DNA of 64,000 nt from a methane-oxidizing endosymbiont of Gigantopelta aegis (GCF_016097405.1 NZ_JAEHGD010000001.1:257003-321002); one strand, 5' to 3'; counted from the stretch's first letter, positions 9,005 through 19,410 are shown. Notes: generated by a model from the sequence alone, not told the origin. Program-made: numbers and translations.

Positions 9005-10336
9005 GTGAAATTTAATTCACTCAGGTTTAGACTGGTCATCACGGCGGGGCTAGTTCTGGTTATATTTTTCGTCATCGTCGGTTTTGTGCTAGAGCAAGCC
9101 TTCGAACGCAGTGTCGAACAAGCCCTGAAAGAAAAGCTGCGTATTCAGATTTATGCTTTATTGTCAGTGGCTGAAATGGACAAAGCCTTACGTCTGACTA
9201 TGCCGGAATTACTCCGCGAACCGCGTTTCAATCATCCGGCTTCAGGGCTTTATGCCATGATTCATTTATCGGACGAATCACTGGTGTGGCGCTCGCCTTC
9301 CGCCGTAGGTATTGATTTTCCGATGCCTGAAAATTTACCACAAGGTAAGTTTGTATTTCAGAAAACCCCCAAATTCTATGTTTTACATTATGCCGTTTTG
9401 TGGGAAAGTCAGGATAAGTTTCAACGCGCCTATATTTTTACCGTTGCCGAAGATGCGCCGATTGTTGATCAGCAAGTGGTGCATTTCCGCATGATTTTAA
9501 TGCGCTGGTTATCGGCGGCCGTTTTTTTATTGTTATTGATTCAAATCGTATTATTACGCTGGGGGCTGAAGCCGTTAAACCGGATTGGACACGATCTGAA
9601 ATTGATCGAAAAAGGTGTAAAGCCACGGCTTGATGGCAGCTATCCATCGGAGCTTGAAGGGCTGGTCAACAGCTTGAATGGTCTGATTCAGAGTGAAAGA
9701 GCGCATATGGAACGCTATCGCAACACATTGGCAGATTTAGCGCATAGCCTGAAAACGCCGTTGGCGATTTTACAAGGCAGCGTTAATAAAGATGCCATGG
9801 AGCCTAAAATCATCCAGATGCAAATCAGCCGCATGAACGACATTGTGGAATATCAACTGCAAAAAGCTGCGGCAAAAGGCCAAAAGAAAATAACCGGGCG
9901 TACGGATCTGGTTAAGGTCACGCAAAAAATTATCGGTTCACTGGAAAAAGTCTATCATGACAAAGTGATCGATTTTTCATCTAACTTACCAGAAACCTGT
10001 CCTGTGTATTGTGAGGAAGGTGATTTATACGAAATCATTGGCAATCTGTTGGACAATGCTGCTAAATGGTGTCGGCACCAGGTCAATGTTTCGCTGAAAA
10101 CACTAAACGATAGTGATTATTCCATCGTTCTGATTATCGAAGATGATGGCCCTGGCATTGCTGCCAATAAAATCCAGCATATTCTACAGCGAGGTATGCG
10201 TGCCGATGAAAACACGGCAGGGCACGGCATTGGCATGGCGGTGGTGAATGAATTGTTGGGATTGCTGAATGGTAAATTGGTTGCCGCTAAGTCTGAAGAT
10301 TTAGGGGGCATGCAATGGCAGGTTTTTTTACCCTGA
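9005..10336 (+). CDS. PhoQ-like sensor histidine kinase
   Basis: A 443-residue inner-membrane kinase with a GTG start. Membrane segments are near residues 10-30 and 168-188, enclosing a periplasmic domain of about 135 residues, followed by a HAMP-like linker. The phospho-acceptor is His247 in LADLAHSLKTPLA. The ATPase domain shows NLLDNAAKW (N box), EDDGPGIA (G1) and GHGIGMAVV (G2). It is paired with the regulator immediately upstream. The Leu-Lys form of the H box (HSLKTPLA) is typical of the PhoQ group. It has no detectable extra sensory domain. Confidence 0.92.
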   Translation: MKFNSLRFRLVITAGLVLVIFFVIVGFVLEQAFERSVEQALKEKLRIQIYALLSVAEMDKALRLTMPELLREPRFNHPASGLYAMIHLSDESLVWRSPSAVGIDFPMPENLPQGKFVFQKTPKFYVLHYAVLWESQDKFQRAYIFTVAEDAPIVDQQVVHFRMILMRWLSAAVFLLLLIQIVLLRWGLKPLNRIGHDLKLIEKGVKPRLDGSYPSELEGLVNSLNGLIQSERAHMERYRNTLADLAHSLKTPLAILQGSVNKDAMEPKIIQMQISRMNDIVEYQLQKAAAKGQKKITGRTDLVKVTQKIIGSLEKVYHDKVIDFSSNLPETCPVYCEEGDLYEIIGNLLDNAAKWCRHQVNVSLKTLNDSDYSIVLIIEDDGPGIAANKIQHILQRGMRADENTAGHGIGMAVVNELLGLLNGKLVAAKSEDLGGMQWQVFLP

Positions 10337-10356
10337 AAAAAAACGGCAATAAGCTA

Positions 10357-10385
10357 TTGCCTATTTAGTCGGATTGCCGCATAAT
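10357..10385 (+). promoter_or_regulatory. Sigma-70 promoter for 4.5S RNA
   Basis: TTGCCT at 10357-10362 and CATAAT at 10380-10385 are separated by 17 bases. Transcription would begin about 7 bases downstream, roughly 25 bases before the folded 4.5S RNA, consistent with a short processed 5' leader. Confidence 0.6.
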
Positions 10386-10416
10386 ACGCGCTCTTTCAGG
10401 CTCGCCCTGAAACATT

Positions 10417-10533
<117 letters not shown>

Positions 10534-10556
10534 TATTCCATACTCTTCGAGTCTCT

Positions 10557-12170
10557 ATGGCTTATCAGGCTCTAGCCAGAAAATGGCGCCCCCGGACGTT
10601 CTCAGAAATTGTAGGCCAGCAACACGTCAGCCAATCGCTGATTCATGCCCTGCAACATGACAGGCTGCATCATGCCTATTTATTTACAGGCACTCGCGGC
10701 GTCGGCAAAACAACTATCGCCCGGATTCTGGCCAAAGCCATCAACTGTGAAAATCTGACTGACTTCAATCCTTGCGGCCAATGCGCCGTTTGCCAGGCTT
10801 TCGATCAAGGCCGGTTTATGGATTTAATCGAGGTTGATGCTGCCTCACGCACCAAGGTCGAAGATACCCGGGATTTGCTCGATAACGTGCAGTACGCGCC
10901 CAATCAGGGACGCTATAAAGTGTATTTGATCGATGAAGTGCATATGTTGTCGGGGCACAGCTTCAATGCGCTGCTGAAAACCCTGGAAGAGCCACCCGAA
11001 CACGTCAAGTTTTTGCTGGCGACCACCGACCCGCAAAAGATTCCGGTCACGATTTTATCGCGTTGTCTGCAATTTAACCTCAAACGTCTTTATCCTGAGC
11101 AGATTGAAAAACAAATGGCGTTTATTCTGCAACAGGAAGGCATTGAATTTGAAAATAATGCCCTAGCTCTTTTAGCGCGTGTGGCTGATGGCAGCATGCG
11201 TGATGGTTTGAGCATATTAGACCAAGCCATCGCCTATGGCAATGGTGCTGTGCACTATCAAACTGTTTTGCAAATGCTAGGAACAGTTTCTGAACAGTCC
11301 TTGAATGCCTTATTGGAAGCTCTGGCCGCGAATGATGGTTTGGCGGTACTCAATAAAGTCGCTGAAATGGCCGATTTAACGCCGGATTTTGCCGATAGTT
11401 TGCAACAACTGCTGAGGATGCTGCACCGGATTGCCCTGACGCAGCAAATTCCGGCGCGTACCGAATATGAATTCGATCCCGCATTCATTCAACAGATGGC
11501 TGAACAAATGTCGCCAGAAGATGTCCAATTGTTTTATCAAATTGGTGTGATGGGACAAAAAGAACTGGATTTAGCGCCTGACCCGCGCACCGGCTTTGAA
11601 ATGATTCTGCTGCGCATGCTGGCCTTCAAACCGGCCTCTAGCACATCGACGCCGGTATCGACTCCGCCATCACACAATAAACAAACGACAGTGGCAAAAA
11701 ATGTCACACCGAAAGCGACCATTCCGGCCGCAAAAGAACCGCAGACACCGCCTCCGGCCCAAACAGCGCATGCATCACCTGCAGTGCAACCGGAAAATGA
11801 CTGGCAGGCGATGATTGATGCGATGAATCTGCGTGGTATGACGCGGGAGCTGGCCAATAATTGTACGTTTGACGGCGTCGATGAACAATATTGCTATTTA
11901 AGCATCGAACCTTCGCATAAAAACCTGTTGGGTGGAAAAAGTGAAGAGAAACTGCTGAAAGCGCTGCAAACCTATTACAATAGGCCGCTTAAATTAAAAA
12001 TCGGCATTGAAAAAACGGATAAAATGACACCGGCAAAAAAGGCACAGCTACAGCAGCAAGCTGAGCAACAAGCGGCCGTCGAAGCCATCAATAATGATGA
12101 CAATGTCAACGCATTAAAAGAAGAATTCAATGCCCGTGTGGTAACCGATAGCATTAAACCGATTAAATAG
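10557..12170 (+). CDS. dnaX: DNA polymerase III subunits tau/gamma
   Basis: This is the clamp-loader ATPase that assembles the replicase. From the ATG at 10557 the protein (537 residues) begins MAYQALARKWRPRTFSE. The Walker A motif is GTRGVGKTT, the zinc-binding cysteines are in CENLTDFNPCGQCAVC, the DEVH Walker B is in YLIDEVHML, and the sensor 1 SRC motif is in ILSRCLQF. A Pro/Ala/Thr-rich linker near residues 375-425 leads to the tau-specific C-terminal domain. A longer upstream frame exists but runs through ffs and is rejected. ybaB and recR follow. A possible gamma frameshift site (A AAA AAT) is at 11696-11702. Confidence 0.96.
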   Translation: MAYQALARKWRPRTFSEIVGQQHVSQSLIHALQHDRLHHAYLFTGTRGVGKTTIARILAKAINCENLTDFNPCGQCAVCQAFDQGRFMDLIEVDAASRTKVEDTRDLLDNVQYAPNQGRYKVYLIDEVHMLSGHSFNALLKTLEEPPEHVKFLLATTDPQKIPVTILSRCLQFNLKRLYPEQIEKQMAFILQQEGIEFENNALALLARVADGSMRDGLSILDQAIAYGNGAVHYQTVLQMLGTVSEQSLNALLEALAANDGLAVLNKVAEMADLTPDFADSLQQLLRMLHRIALTQQIPARTEYEFDPAFIQQMAEQMSPEDVQLFYQIGVMGQKELDLAPDPRTGFEMILLRMLAFKPASSTSTPVSTPPSHNKQTTVAKNVTPKATIPAAKEPQTPPPAQTAHASPAVQPENDWQAMIDAMNLRGMTRELANNCTFDGVDEQYCYLSIEPSHKNLLGGKSEEKLLKALQTYYNRPLKLKIGIEKTDKMTPAKKAQLQQQAEQQAAVEAINNDDNVNALKEEFNARVVTDSIKPIK

Positions 12171-12182
12171 CAGGAGAAGATT

Positions 12183-12506
12183 ATGAAAAATGCACTGGGC
12201 AATATCATGCAACAAGCCCAAAAAATGCAGGAAGACATGAAAAAAGCTCAGGAAGAGCTGGAAAATATGGAAATTACCGGCGAATCCGGTGGTGGTCTGG
12301 TCAAAATTGTCATGACAGGAAAACGCGAAGTCAGAAAAGTCAGCATCGACGATTCTCTGGTCACAGACGATAAAGATATGTTGGAAGATTTAGTCGCCGC
12401 CGCTGTCAACGATGCGGTTAGAAAAGTCAATAAAACCAAAAAAGAAAAGATGGCCGAAGTGACGGCCGGTATCCCGTTACCTCCTGGTTTCCAGATGCCA
12501 TTTTAA
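12183..12506 (+). CDS. ybaB: YbaB/EbfC nucleoid-associated protein
   Basis: A 107-residue protein starting [26 protein letters not shown], with the helical N-terminus that forms the dimer tweezers, followed by [17 protein letters not shown] and the C-terminal [10 protein letters not shown]. The family binds DNA as a dimer. The gene has a strong ribosome binding site (CAGGAGAAG) and sits between dnaX and recR, its standard position; the recR start is immediately after its stop. Confidence 0.94.
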   Translation: MKNALGNIMQQAQKMQEDMKKAQEELENMEITGESGGGLVKIVMTGKREVRKVSIDDSLVTDDKDMLEDLVAAAVNDAVRKVNKTKKEKMAEVTAGIPLPPGFQMPF

Positions 12507-13103
12507 ATGTCAGAAACAGGACTGGTTAAACAACTGATCCGTAGCTTGACTTGCTTGCCTGGCGTCGGTCCCAAATCGGCCCAGCGCATGGCGTTTCATC
12601 TGCTACAACATGACCGCAGTGGTGGCCAGCATTTAAGTCAGGTGTTGCAGCAAGCCATGACTAAAATCCGGCATTGCGAAAGCTGCCGCACCTTGACTGA
12701 ACAAACCTGCTGTGAGCTCTGTCAGCATCCGGGAAGGGACGACTCTGTACTATGCGTGGTCGAAAGCCCGGCCGATGTCTGGGTGATCGAACAGTCTACT
12801 GCGTTTAAAGGCCGTTATTTTGTTCTGCATGGCCATCTATCGCCGATTGACGGCATCGGCCCAGATGAATTAGGTTTTGATACACTGGAACAAAAACTCG
12901 CCACTGCTGAATTAAAAGAAGTTATTCTGGCCACGAACGCCACGGTCGAAAGCGAGGCAACCGCACATTTAATCGCTGAAATGAGTCAAAAATATAACAT
13001 CAAGGCGACCCGTATTGCGCATGGCGTGCCGATGGGGGGCGAGTTGGAATATATCGACAGCAGCACCCTGATGCATGCATTTAAGGGGCGACAAGCAGTT
13101 TAA
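12507..13103 (+). CDS. recR: Recombination mediator protein RecR
   Basis: RecR works with RecF and RecO to load RecA onto gapped DNA. The 198-residue protein has the helix-hairpin-helix region ([17 protein letters not shown]), a four-Cys zinc finger ([17 protein letters not shown]) and a Toprim domain ([15 protein letters not shown]). It ends with [18 protein letters not shown]. It starts at ATG directly after the ybaB stop, so translation is likely coupled. Confidence 0.95.
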   Translation: MSETGLVKQLIRSLTCLPGVGPKSAQRMAFHLLQHDRSGGQHLSQVLQQAMTKIRHCESCRTLTEQTCCELCQHPGRDDSVLCVVESPADVWVIEQSTAFKGRYFVLHGHLSPIDGIGPDELGFDTLEQKLATAELKEVILATNATVESEATAHLIAEMSQKYNIKATRIAHGVPMGGELEYIDSSTLMHAFKGRQAV

Positions 13104-13120
13104 AAACATGAGGATTTACT

Positions 13121-13459
13121 ATGACAGACTGTCTATTTTGTAAAATGGCGAACGGGGAAATCAAGCCCGATATCGTCTATGAAGATGACACCGTGTTGGC
13201 GTTTCGGGATATCAATCCGCAAGCACCGGTACATATCCTGATTATCCCGAAACGCCATATTGCGACATTGAATGATTTGGATGATGCCGAACTAGCCGGG
13301 ACTTTGTTATTAACGGCAAGTAAAATCGCTCACCTGGAAAATCTTGCAGAAGACGGTTATCGCACCGTATTCAATTGCAATAAACAGGGTGGACAAGAGG
13401 TTTACCATATCCACCTGCATTTGTTGGGTGGCCGCCAAATGACATGGCCACCGGGTTGA
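13121..13459 (+). CDS. hinT: HIT-family nucleotide hydrolase (HinT type)
   Basis: A 112-residue histidine-triad protein. His96, His98 and His100 form the HxHxH triad in YHIHLHLLGG, where the central His attacks the phosphoramidate of AMP-lysine-type substrates. FCKMANGEIKPDIVYEDD is the typical N-terminus, with a CxxC-like start. The gene lies 17 bases after recR and 1 base before cvfB, probably in the same transcript. Confidence 0.92.
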   Translation: MTDCLFCKMANGEIKPDIVYEDDTVLAFRDINPQAPVHILIIPKRHIATLNDLDDAELAGTLLLTASKIAHLENLAEDGYRTVFNCNKQGGQEVYHIHLHLLGGRQMTWPPG

Positions 13460-13460
13460 T

Positions 13461-14303
13461 ATGTTGAAAATAGGACGCTTTAACAGCCTCAAAATCGTCA
13501 GAAAACGCGATGATAGCGTTTGGCTAGAGGGTACAGCAGAACAGGAGCTGATGCTGCAAGACCCGGCTGTCGCCGATAAACAGGAAGGTGATACGCTCGA
13601 CGTGTTTATTTACACCGATGGCCAGGGTGGTTTACTCGCCACGCTAAAAAAACCAAAGGCGCAAGTGGGTGAGGTGGCTTTTTTGCCAGTGGTGGCGACC
13701 GGTAAGGTCGGCGCCTTTCTGGACTGGGGGCTGCCAAAAGATTTATTTGTACCGTTTAGTGAACAAAAACAAAAAATGCAAGTGGGGCGGTCCTATCTGG
13801 TGCGCCTGTTTCTGGACGAAGACAACCGCATAGCGGCCTCAACCATGCTGGATGATTTTATTCTGGATGAGGCAGTTTATCTAAAACAAGGCGATGAGGT
13901 CGATTTAATGATCGCAGGGCAGACCGAGTTAGGTTACAAAGCCGTGGTCAATCATAAATTCTGGGGTTTGTTGTACAAAAACGAAACCTTCCAGCCTTTA
14001 AAAATCGGCCAGCAATGTCGAGGTTATATCAAACAAATTCGCCCGGATAAGCGTATCGATCTGATTCTTGATCGCGCTAAATTTGCCGATAAGGTCGATC
14101 AGGTCTCTGATGCCATCATGCAGGCATTGCAACAACAAGGCGGGCACCTGCCGCTCAATGACAAAAGCGCACCTGAAACGATTTACCGGCAATTCGGCGT
14201 CAGTAAAAAAATATTCAAACAAGCCATCGGTCGCTTATACAAGGCACGCCAAATCGAAATCAACGAAAACAGCATCAAGCAAGTCAACATACCGTCCGCA
14301 TAA
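13461..14303 (+). CDS. cvfB: CvfB-like S1-domain RNA-binding protein
   Basis: A 280-residue protein of the CvfB/YitL family. The first part holds S1-like beta barrels (EVAFLPVVATGKVGAFLDWGLPKDLFVPF), the middle has GYKAVVNHKFWGLLYKNE, and the C-terminus is a winged-helix-like domain (FGVSKKIFKQAIGRLYKARQI). Family members bind RNA; in staphylococci CvfB affects virulence gene expression. The cellular role in gammaproteobacteria is not known. It starts 1 base after hinT. Confidence 0.87.
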   Translation: MLKIGRFNSLKIVRKRDDSVWLEGTAEQELMLQDPAVADKQEGDTLDVFIYTDGQGGLLATLKKPKAQVGEVAFLPVVATGKVGAFLDWGLPKDLFVPFSEQKQKMQVGRSYLVRLFLDEDNRIAASTMLDDFILDEAVYLKQGDEVDLMIAGQTELGYKAVVNHKFWGLLYKNETFQPLKIGQQCRGYIKQIRPDKRIDLILDRAKFADKVDQVSDAIMQALQQQGGHLPLNDKSAPETIYRQFGVSKKIFKQAIGRLYKARQIEINENSIKQVNIPSA

Positions 14304-14342
14304 GCGGCTTTTTTCCAATCCACAGGTCACAAAGACAGCATC

Positions 14343-16580
14343 ATGGGCTTACAGGAAAACTTTGAAAAACTGCCACTAAAGGATTTTACCGAAAAGGCGT
14401 ATCTGGATTATTCCATGTACGTTATTCTCGACCGCGCCTTACCGCATATTGGCGATGGCCTTAAACCCGTGCAACGGCGTATCGTCTATGCCATGTCAGA
14501 ACTGGGCCTGACCGCGCTGGCAAAATACAAAAAATCCGCGCGTACGGTCGGTGATGTACTGGGTAAATATCATCCGCATGGCGATTCGGCCTGCTATGAA
14601 GCCATGGTGATTATGGCCCAGCCATTTTCTTATCGTTATCCACTTATCGATGGCCAGGGCAACTGGGGTTCAAGCGATGACCCGAAGTCCTTTGCCGCCA
14701 TGCGTTATACCGAATCACGGCTGACGCCCTATGCCCAAACGCTGCTTAGTGAATTAGGGCAGGGTACGGTGGAATGGGGAGATAATTTTGACGGTACCCT
14801 GAAAGAGCCGAAATTATTACCCGCCCGCCTGCCCAATGTCTTATTAAATGGAACAATGGGCATTGCAGTGGGTATGGCTACCGATATTCCTCCGCATAAT
14901 CTGCGTGAAGTAGCGGCCGCCTGCATACAACTGCTAGATGATCCGGAAACCCCGCTGGAAAAGCTGATGATGGCGATTAAAGGCCCGGATTATCCAACCG
15001 AAGCTGAAATCATCAGTCCTCAGGCCGATATCGAAAAAATCTACCAGACCGGCAATGGCTCGATCAAAATGCGAGCAAAATACGAGAAAGAAGACCATAA
15101 TATCATCATCACCGCCTTGCCGCATCACGTCTCCGGCGCCAAATTGATGGAACAGATTGCAGCACAAATGCTGGCTAAAAAACTGCCGATGATTGAAGAT
15201 TTGCGCGATGAATCCGATCATGAAAATCCGACCCGGCTGGTGATTATTCCCAAATCGCGTCGCGTGGATACTGAAGCTGTCATGTCTCATCTGTTCGCCA
15301 CCACCGATCTGGAAAAAAATTACCGCGTCAATCTGAACATGATTGGCTTAAATGGCAAACCTCAAGTCAAACCGCTGCGCCAGATTCTGACCGAATGGCT
15401 GGAATTTCGAACCGAAACCGTGCGCCGACGCCTGCAACATCGGTTGGATAAAGTGCTTGCACGCCTGCATATTCTGGAAGGTTTGTTAATCGCCTTTTTA
15501 AATATTGACGAAGTCATTCATATTATTCGCACCGAAGATGAGCCTAAACCAGTATTGATGAGCCGCTTCGGCATTACTGATCTTCAAGCCGAAGCAATTC
15601 TGGAATTAAAGCTGCGTCATCTGGCTAAGCTTGAAGAAATGAAAATCCGTGGTGAACAAAATGAATTGGAGCAGGAACGCAAAGCATTGGAAAAAACACT
15701 GGCATCGCCGCGTTTGCTGAATCGGCTGATTCGCAAAGAAATCGAATGTGATGCAGAAAAATATGGTGATGACCGGCGCTCACCCATCGTCGAGCGTTCG
15801 GCCGCTCATGCACTAGATACCACCGCACTGATCTCAAATGAGCCAATTACCATTATTTTGTCGCAAAAAGGTTGGATTCGCGCCGCCAAAGGCCACGATT
15901 TTGATGCCAAAAGCCTGAACTATCGGGCCGGTGATGGCTTTCTCGATTGTGCCTATGGCCGCACCACACAACCTGTCTATGTATTAGATTCAACCGGTCG
16001 GGTGTACATGACCACAGCTCATGATCTGCCCTCGGCACGCAGTCAGGGCGAGCCTTTGACCGGTCGATTCAAACCGCCGGCAGGAGCCTTGTTTAGCTAC
16101 CTTTTGGCCGGCGATGATGAAGACAGCTACATCATGGCCAGCGATCACGGCTATGGCTTCAGATTACAACTGAAAGACCTGCAAACCAAAAACAAAGCCG
16201 GTAAAGCCGTGTTGACCCTGCCGGAAGGCGCCACCATACTCAAGCCAGCTAAAATCAGCGCCGTTGACGACGATTTACTGGCTGTCGTAACACAACAAGG
16301 GCGTTTGTTAATTTTTCCTGTCGCCGAATTACCAGCCCTGAAAAAAGGCAAAGGTAACAAACTCATCCAGATTCCACCGGCAGACTTAAAAGCCGGTAAT
16401 GATCGTGTTATCGATATTCAAGTATTCAGCCCTGGACAGGAATTAGTGATTTTATCGGGAAAACGTCATTTAACCCTGAAACAAGTCGATATCGAGCATT
16501 ATGCCTCCAGCCGCGCAAAACGTGGCTTGCACTTACCGCGTGGATTTCAGCGCGTAGAGGCTTTGGATGTTAAACCCTAA
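14343..16580 (+). CDS. parC: DNA topoisomerase IV subunit A
   Basis: The 745-residue ParC cleaves and rejoins DNA to decatenate daughter chromosomes. The catalytic Tyr122 lies in [14 protein letters not shown], and the quinolone-resistance region has [14 protein letters not shown] (Ser and Glu at the usual positions, so no typical resistance change). The C-terminal half is the DNA-wrapping beta-propeller. The length matches E. coli ParC (752). It follows cvfB by 39 bases. parE is not in the window. Confidence 0.96.
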   Translation: MGLQENFEKLPLKDFTEKAYLDYSMYVILDRALPHIGDGLKPVQRRIVYAMSELGLTALAKYKKSARTVGDVLGKYHPHGDSACYEAMVIMAQPFSYRYPLIDGQGNWGSSDDPKSFAAMRYTESRLTPYAQTLLSELGQGTVEWGDNFDGTLKEPKLLPARLPNVLLNGTMGIAVGMATDIPPHNLREVAAACIQLLDDPETPLEKLMMAIKGPDYPTEAEIISPQADIEKIYQTGNGSIKMRAKYEKEDHNIIITALPHHVSGAKLMEQIAAQMLAKKLPMIEDLRDESDHENPTRLVIIPKSRRVDTEAVMSHLFATTDLEKNYRVNLNMIGLNGKPQVKPLRQILTEWLEFRTETVRRRLQHRLDKVLARLHILEGLLIAFLNIDEVIHIIRTEDEPKPVLMSRFGITDLQAEAILELKLRHLAKLEEMKIRGEQNELEQERKALEKTLASPRLLNRLIRKEIECDAEKYGDDRRSPIVERSAAHALDTTALISNEPITIILSQKGWIRAAKGHDFDAKSLNYRAGDGFLDCAYGRTTQPVYVLDSTGRVYMTTAHDLPSARSQGEPLTGRFKPPAGALFSYLLAGDDEDSYIMASDHGYGFRLQLKDLQTKNKAGKAVLTLPEGATILKPAKISAVDDDLLAVVTQQGRLLIFPVAELPALKKGKGNKLIQIPPADLKAGNDRVIDIQVFSPGQELVILSGKRHLTLKQVDIEHYASSRAKRGLHLPRGFQRVEALDVKP

Positions 16581-16601
16581 AACGGGAGGACAACGCAAAC
16601 G

Positions 16602-17324
16602 ATGAACATAAGGTTTAATAAAAGCCTGATTACCAATCTTATCGCGCTTGGCATCATTGTCGCCGCCTATTACAGTCCTTATCAAACCGAATTATTAAAA
16701 TCGGTCGGCTTTTTTGCCTTGTCGGGAGCTATCACCAACTGGCTGGCGGTTTATATGCTATTTGAAAAAGTTCCCTTGCTCTATGGTTCCGGCGTCATTC
16801 CTAATCGCTTTGAAGAATTTAAATATTCCATCAAAGAATTGATGATGAAACAGTTCTTTACCGCCGACAATATTGAACAGTTTATCGAAAAAGAAGAGCA
16901 GCAGGGCAGTCATGTCCTGAATCTCGACCCCTTGCTCAATGCCGTAGATTACGACAAGATTTATGACGGATTGGTCAGCGCCATCATGGAATCCTCATTC
17001 GGCGCCATGCTGCAAATGATGGGCGGTGTTGAAGCGCTTGAACCGTTAAAAGAACCCTTTAAAGAAAAAACACAGACCATTTTGACCGAAATGGTTGAAT
17101 CGGAACGCTTTCACAAAGCCTTACAACACAGTTTAAATGCCGAAAAAATATCCCAGGATATTACCCTCAGAATCGAGTCGGTCATCGACAAGCGCCTGAA
17201 TGAATTAACCCCACAACAAGTCAAAGAAATGGTACAAACCATCATTCGTGAACACCTCGGTTGGTTAGTTGTCTGGGGCGGCGTATTCGGCGGATTGCTC
17301 GGTGCAGCCTTCAGCTTTATTTAA
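16602..17324 (+). CDS. DUF445 family membrane protein
   Basis: A 240-residue protein of the YjiN/DUF445 type. It has hydrophobic segments near residues 10-50, including GAITNWLAVYMLFEKVPLLYG, which is the conserved core with the G-x-NW motif. A long helical stretch follows, and a last membrane segment (GWLVVWGGVFGGLLGAAFSF) lies at the C-terminus. The function is unknown. A ribosome binding site (GGGAGGA) precedes the ATG. Confidence 0.85.
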   Translation: MNIRFNKSLITNLIALGIIVAAYYSPYQTELLKSVGFFALSGAITNWLAVYMLFEKVPLLYGSGVIPNRFEEFKYSIKELMMKQFFTADNIEQFIEKEEQQGSHVLNLDPLLNAVDYDKIYDGLVSAIMESSFGAMLQMMGGVEALEPLKEPFKEKTQTILTEMVESERFHKALQHSLNAEKISQDITLRIESVIDKRLNELTPQQVKEMVQTIIREHLGWLVVWGGVFGGLLGAAFSFI

Positions 17325-17329
17325 ATGCC

Positions 17330-18103
17330 ATGACAACGCCACTGACCTTACATTACGATGAATATGGTGAGGCTGGAAAACCTGCCTTGATTATTCTGCA
17401 CGGCTTTTTCGCCTCATCCCGAAACTGGCGAGCCATCGCTCGCCAACTCCAAACCGAGTATCATATTTTTGTGCCCGATCAACGCAATCACGGTACATCG
17501 CCTCATGCAGAACCTATGGACTATCCAACGATGGCACAGGATATGGTCGATTTTTTGCAGCAACAGGGGCTCCCCAAAGCCCATTTTCTAGGACACAGCA
17601 TGGGCGGAAAGGTTGCCATGTGGCTAGCCTTGCACCACCCTGAACGAATAGATAAATTAGTTGTCGCCGATATTTCCCCAACCGCCTATCAACACAGTTT
17701 TGACAACACCATTGAGGCTTTAAAAGCCATTCCGTTGCATCAGATCAAAAATCGTAAACAAGCCGACTTTTATCTAAGCCAAACCCTACACGATGAAAGC
17801 TATCGTCAATTTTTGTTACAAAATTTAGTCTTACAACATGGCGAATATCAGTGGCGGGTCGATCTGGATATTTTTCAACGCAATGCCGATAACATTGTTA
17901 GTTTTCCAGCCCCTAAAAGCGAAAAGCCATACACAGAACCGGCCTTATTTCTAGGCGGCGCAGAATCTGATTATATTCGAGAAAATGATGTCTACCGATA
18001 TTTCCCCAATGCCATCATCAAATACCTGCCCAATGCTGCACATTGGCTGCATGTACAAGCGCCAGATGAATTTTGTGAACAGGTAAAGGCGTTTTTGCGA
18101 TAA
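17330..18103 (+). CDS. Alpha/beta-hydrolase, YbfF-type esterase
   Basis: A 257-residue alpha/beta-fold hydrolase. The oxyanion HG motif is in ILHGFFASSRNW, the nucleophile is the Ser in LGHSMGGKVAM, the acid is probably the Asp in GAESDYIREND, and the His is in NAAHWLHVQAPDEF. The RNHGTSPH block matches the YbfF group of acyl-CoA thioesterase/esterases. The start at ATG 17330 is chosen because it begins the fold correctly and lies 5 bases after the DUF445 stop. The natural substrate is unknown. Confidence 0.87.
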   Translation: MTTPLTLHYDEYGEAGKPALIILHGFFASSRNWRAIARQLQTEYHIFVPDQRNHGTSPHAEPMDYPTMAQDMVDFLQQQGLPKAHFLGHSMGGKVAMWLALHHPERIDKLVVADISPTAYQHSFDNTIEALKAIPLHQIKNRKQADFYLSQTLHDESYRQFLLQNLVLQHGEYQWRVDLDIFQRNADNIVSFPAPKSEKPYTEPALFLGGAESDYIRENDVYRYFPNAIIKYLPNAAHWLHVQAPDEFCEQVKAFLR

Positions 18104-18500
18104 AACTCAACACCTTACATCCCCAAGCTTCGCGTAAGAACCCATATAGACACTTCAGACCACTGAGAACACAGAGAATGAAACCGTGTAGCATGGATGA
18201 ACAACAGATATTTCAACAGAGTCGTTGATAACAGCATGAATCCAGACCACTCAAGGGTATTAAGTGATACAAACGATACCTCTGTGCGCTCTGTGGTTCT
18301 CTGTGTCGATAAGAAATAGAGGCCAGAGATGGCTTTTTCTTTCTCGGTAATGGTAAACGGAATGAAATTAAAGAGCCGCCGCGTAAATCAGTTATTTAAG
18401 CCGGGTTTGTTGTCCGGTTTTTTCAATTTTATGATACGGCTTTCTGTATAATCACAGCATAAATAAGTTTGAACCTAGCATATTTTGAACGAGATAAAAA
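18104..18500 (+). repeat. 397-bp intergenic region with a diverged inverted repeat
   Basis: No gene is visible. The segment contains a loose inverted pair about 120 bases apart: CCACTGAGAACACAGAG at 18160-18176 and CTCTGTGGTTCTCTGTG at about 18288-18304. The arms are mostly complementary, which suggests a decayed mobile or REP-like element. The distal part carries the promoter of the MTA-salvage operon. There is no convincing terminator. Confidence 0.45.
18447..18452 (+). promoter_or_regulatory. -10 element for mtnP-apt-mtnA
   Basis: A perfect TATAAT at 18447-18452 lies 48 bases before the mtnP start. The -35 region is poor (TTCAAT, 19 bases upstream), so an activator or a weak promoter is possible. 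This is the only good -10 hexamer in the region before mtnP. Confidence 0.45.
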
Positions 18501-19379
18501 ATGACAAATAAAAATAACGCTTCGGTTATTGGCATAATTGGTGGAAGTGGTTTGTATGATATTGAAGGATTGCATCATACCCGTTGGGAAAAAGTCGAGT
18601 CACCATTTGGCGAGCCCTCTGATGAATTATTGTTTGGTGAATTGGACGGCCAACAACTGGTCTTTTTACCGCGTCATGGCAGAGGGCATAGACTATCGCC
18701 CTCTGAAATAAACTACCGTGCCAATATTGATGCCTTAAAACGTGCGGGTGTCAGCGATATCATTTCTGTGAGTGCGGTTGGATCGTTACAGGAGGATTTA
18801 TCGCCCGGAACGTTTGTCGTTGTCGATCAATTTATTGATCGTACCTTTGCGCGGGAAAAGTCATTTTTTACCTCCGGTTGTGTTGCCCATGTTTCAATGG
18901 CGCATCCTGTCTGTCGTCGTTTGGGGGATCGTATAACAGATGTCGCCTCTGACATGGATATCAAACTTGTTCGAGGCGGAACATATCTGGTCATGGAGGG
19001 GCCTCAATTTTCCAGTCTGGCAGAATCTGAGCTTTATCGGCAATGGGGCTGTGATGTGATTGGTATGACGAATATGCCGGAGGCGAAATTAGCGCGTGAA
19101 GCGGAAATATGCTATGCCACCATTGCTATGGTCACTGATTATGATTGCTGGCATCCGCAGCATGATGATGTGACTGTTGAGCAGGTTATCCAGATTTTAC
19201 AGCACAATGCCAACAATGCCCGCCATTTATTGGCCCGCTTGTTACCACGATTGAATGACCCCACCGCGGTATCATGCGCGTGTAAACAGGCTTTACAGCA
19301 TGCGTTGATTACAGCACCGGAAGCGAGAGATCCAGTATTGCTGGAAAAACTAGATGCCGTTGCCGGCCGTGTTCTATAA
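18501..19379 (+). CDS. mtnP: S-methyl-5'-thioadenosine phosphorylase
   Basis: MTA phosphorylase splits methylthioadenosine, a by-product of polyamine and homoserine-lactone synthesis, into adenine and methylthioribose-1-phosphate. The 292-residue protein begins with a phosphate loop (IGIIGGSGLYDIEG). It has LPRHGRGH, the core SVSAVGSL, and EGPQFSSLAES followed by GMTNMPEAKLAREAEICY, the MTAP/PNP signature. The next two genes take care of both products, which makes the substrate assignment strong over purine nucleoside phosphorylase. Confidence 0.94.
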   Translation: MTNKNNASVIGIIGGSGLYDIEGLHHTRWEKVESPFGEPSDELLFGELDGQQLVFLPRHGRGHRLSPSEINYRANIDALKRAGVSDIISVSAVGSLQEDLSPGTFVVVDQFIDRTFAREKSFFTSGCVAHVSMAHPVCRRLGDRITDVASDMDIKLVRGGTYLVMEGPQFSSLAESELYRQWGCDVIGMTNMPEAKLAREAEICYATIAMVTDYDCWHPQHDDVTVEQVIQILQHNANNARHLLARLLPRLNDPTAVSCACKQALQHALITAPEARDPVLLEKLDAVAGRVL

Positions 19380-19410
19380 ATAGTTTAAAAAGGAAGCAAA
19401 GAGACAGAAT

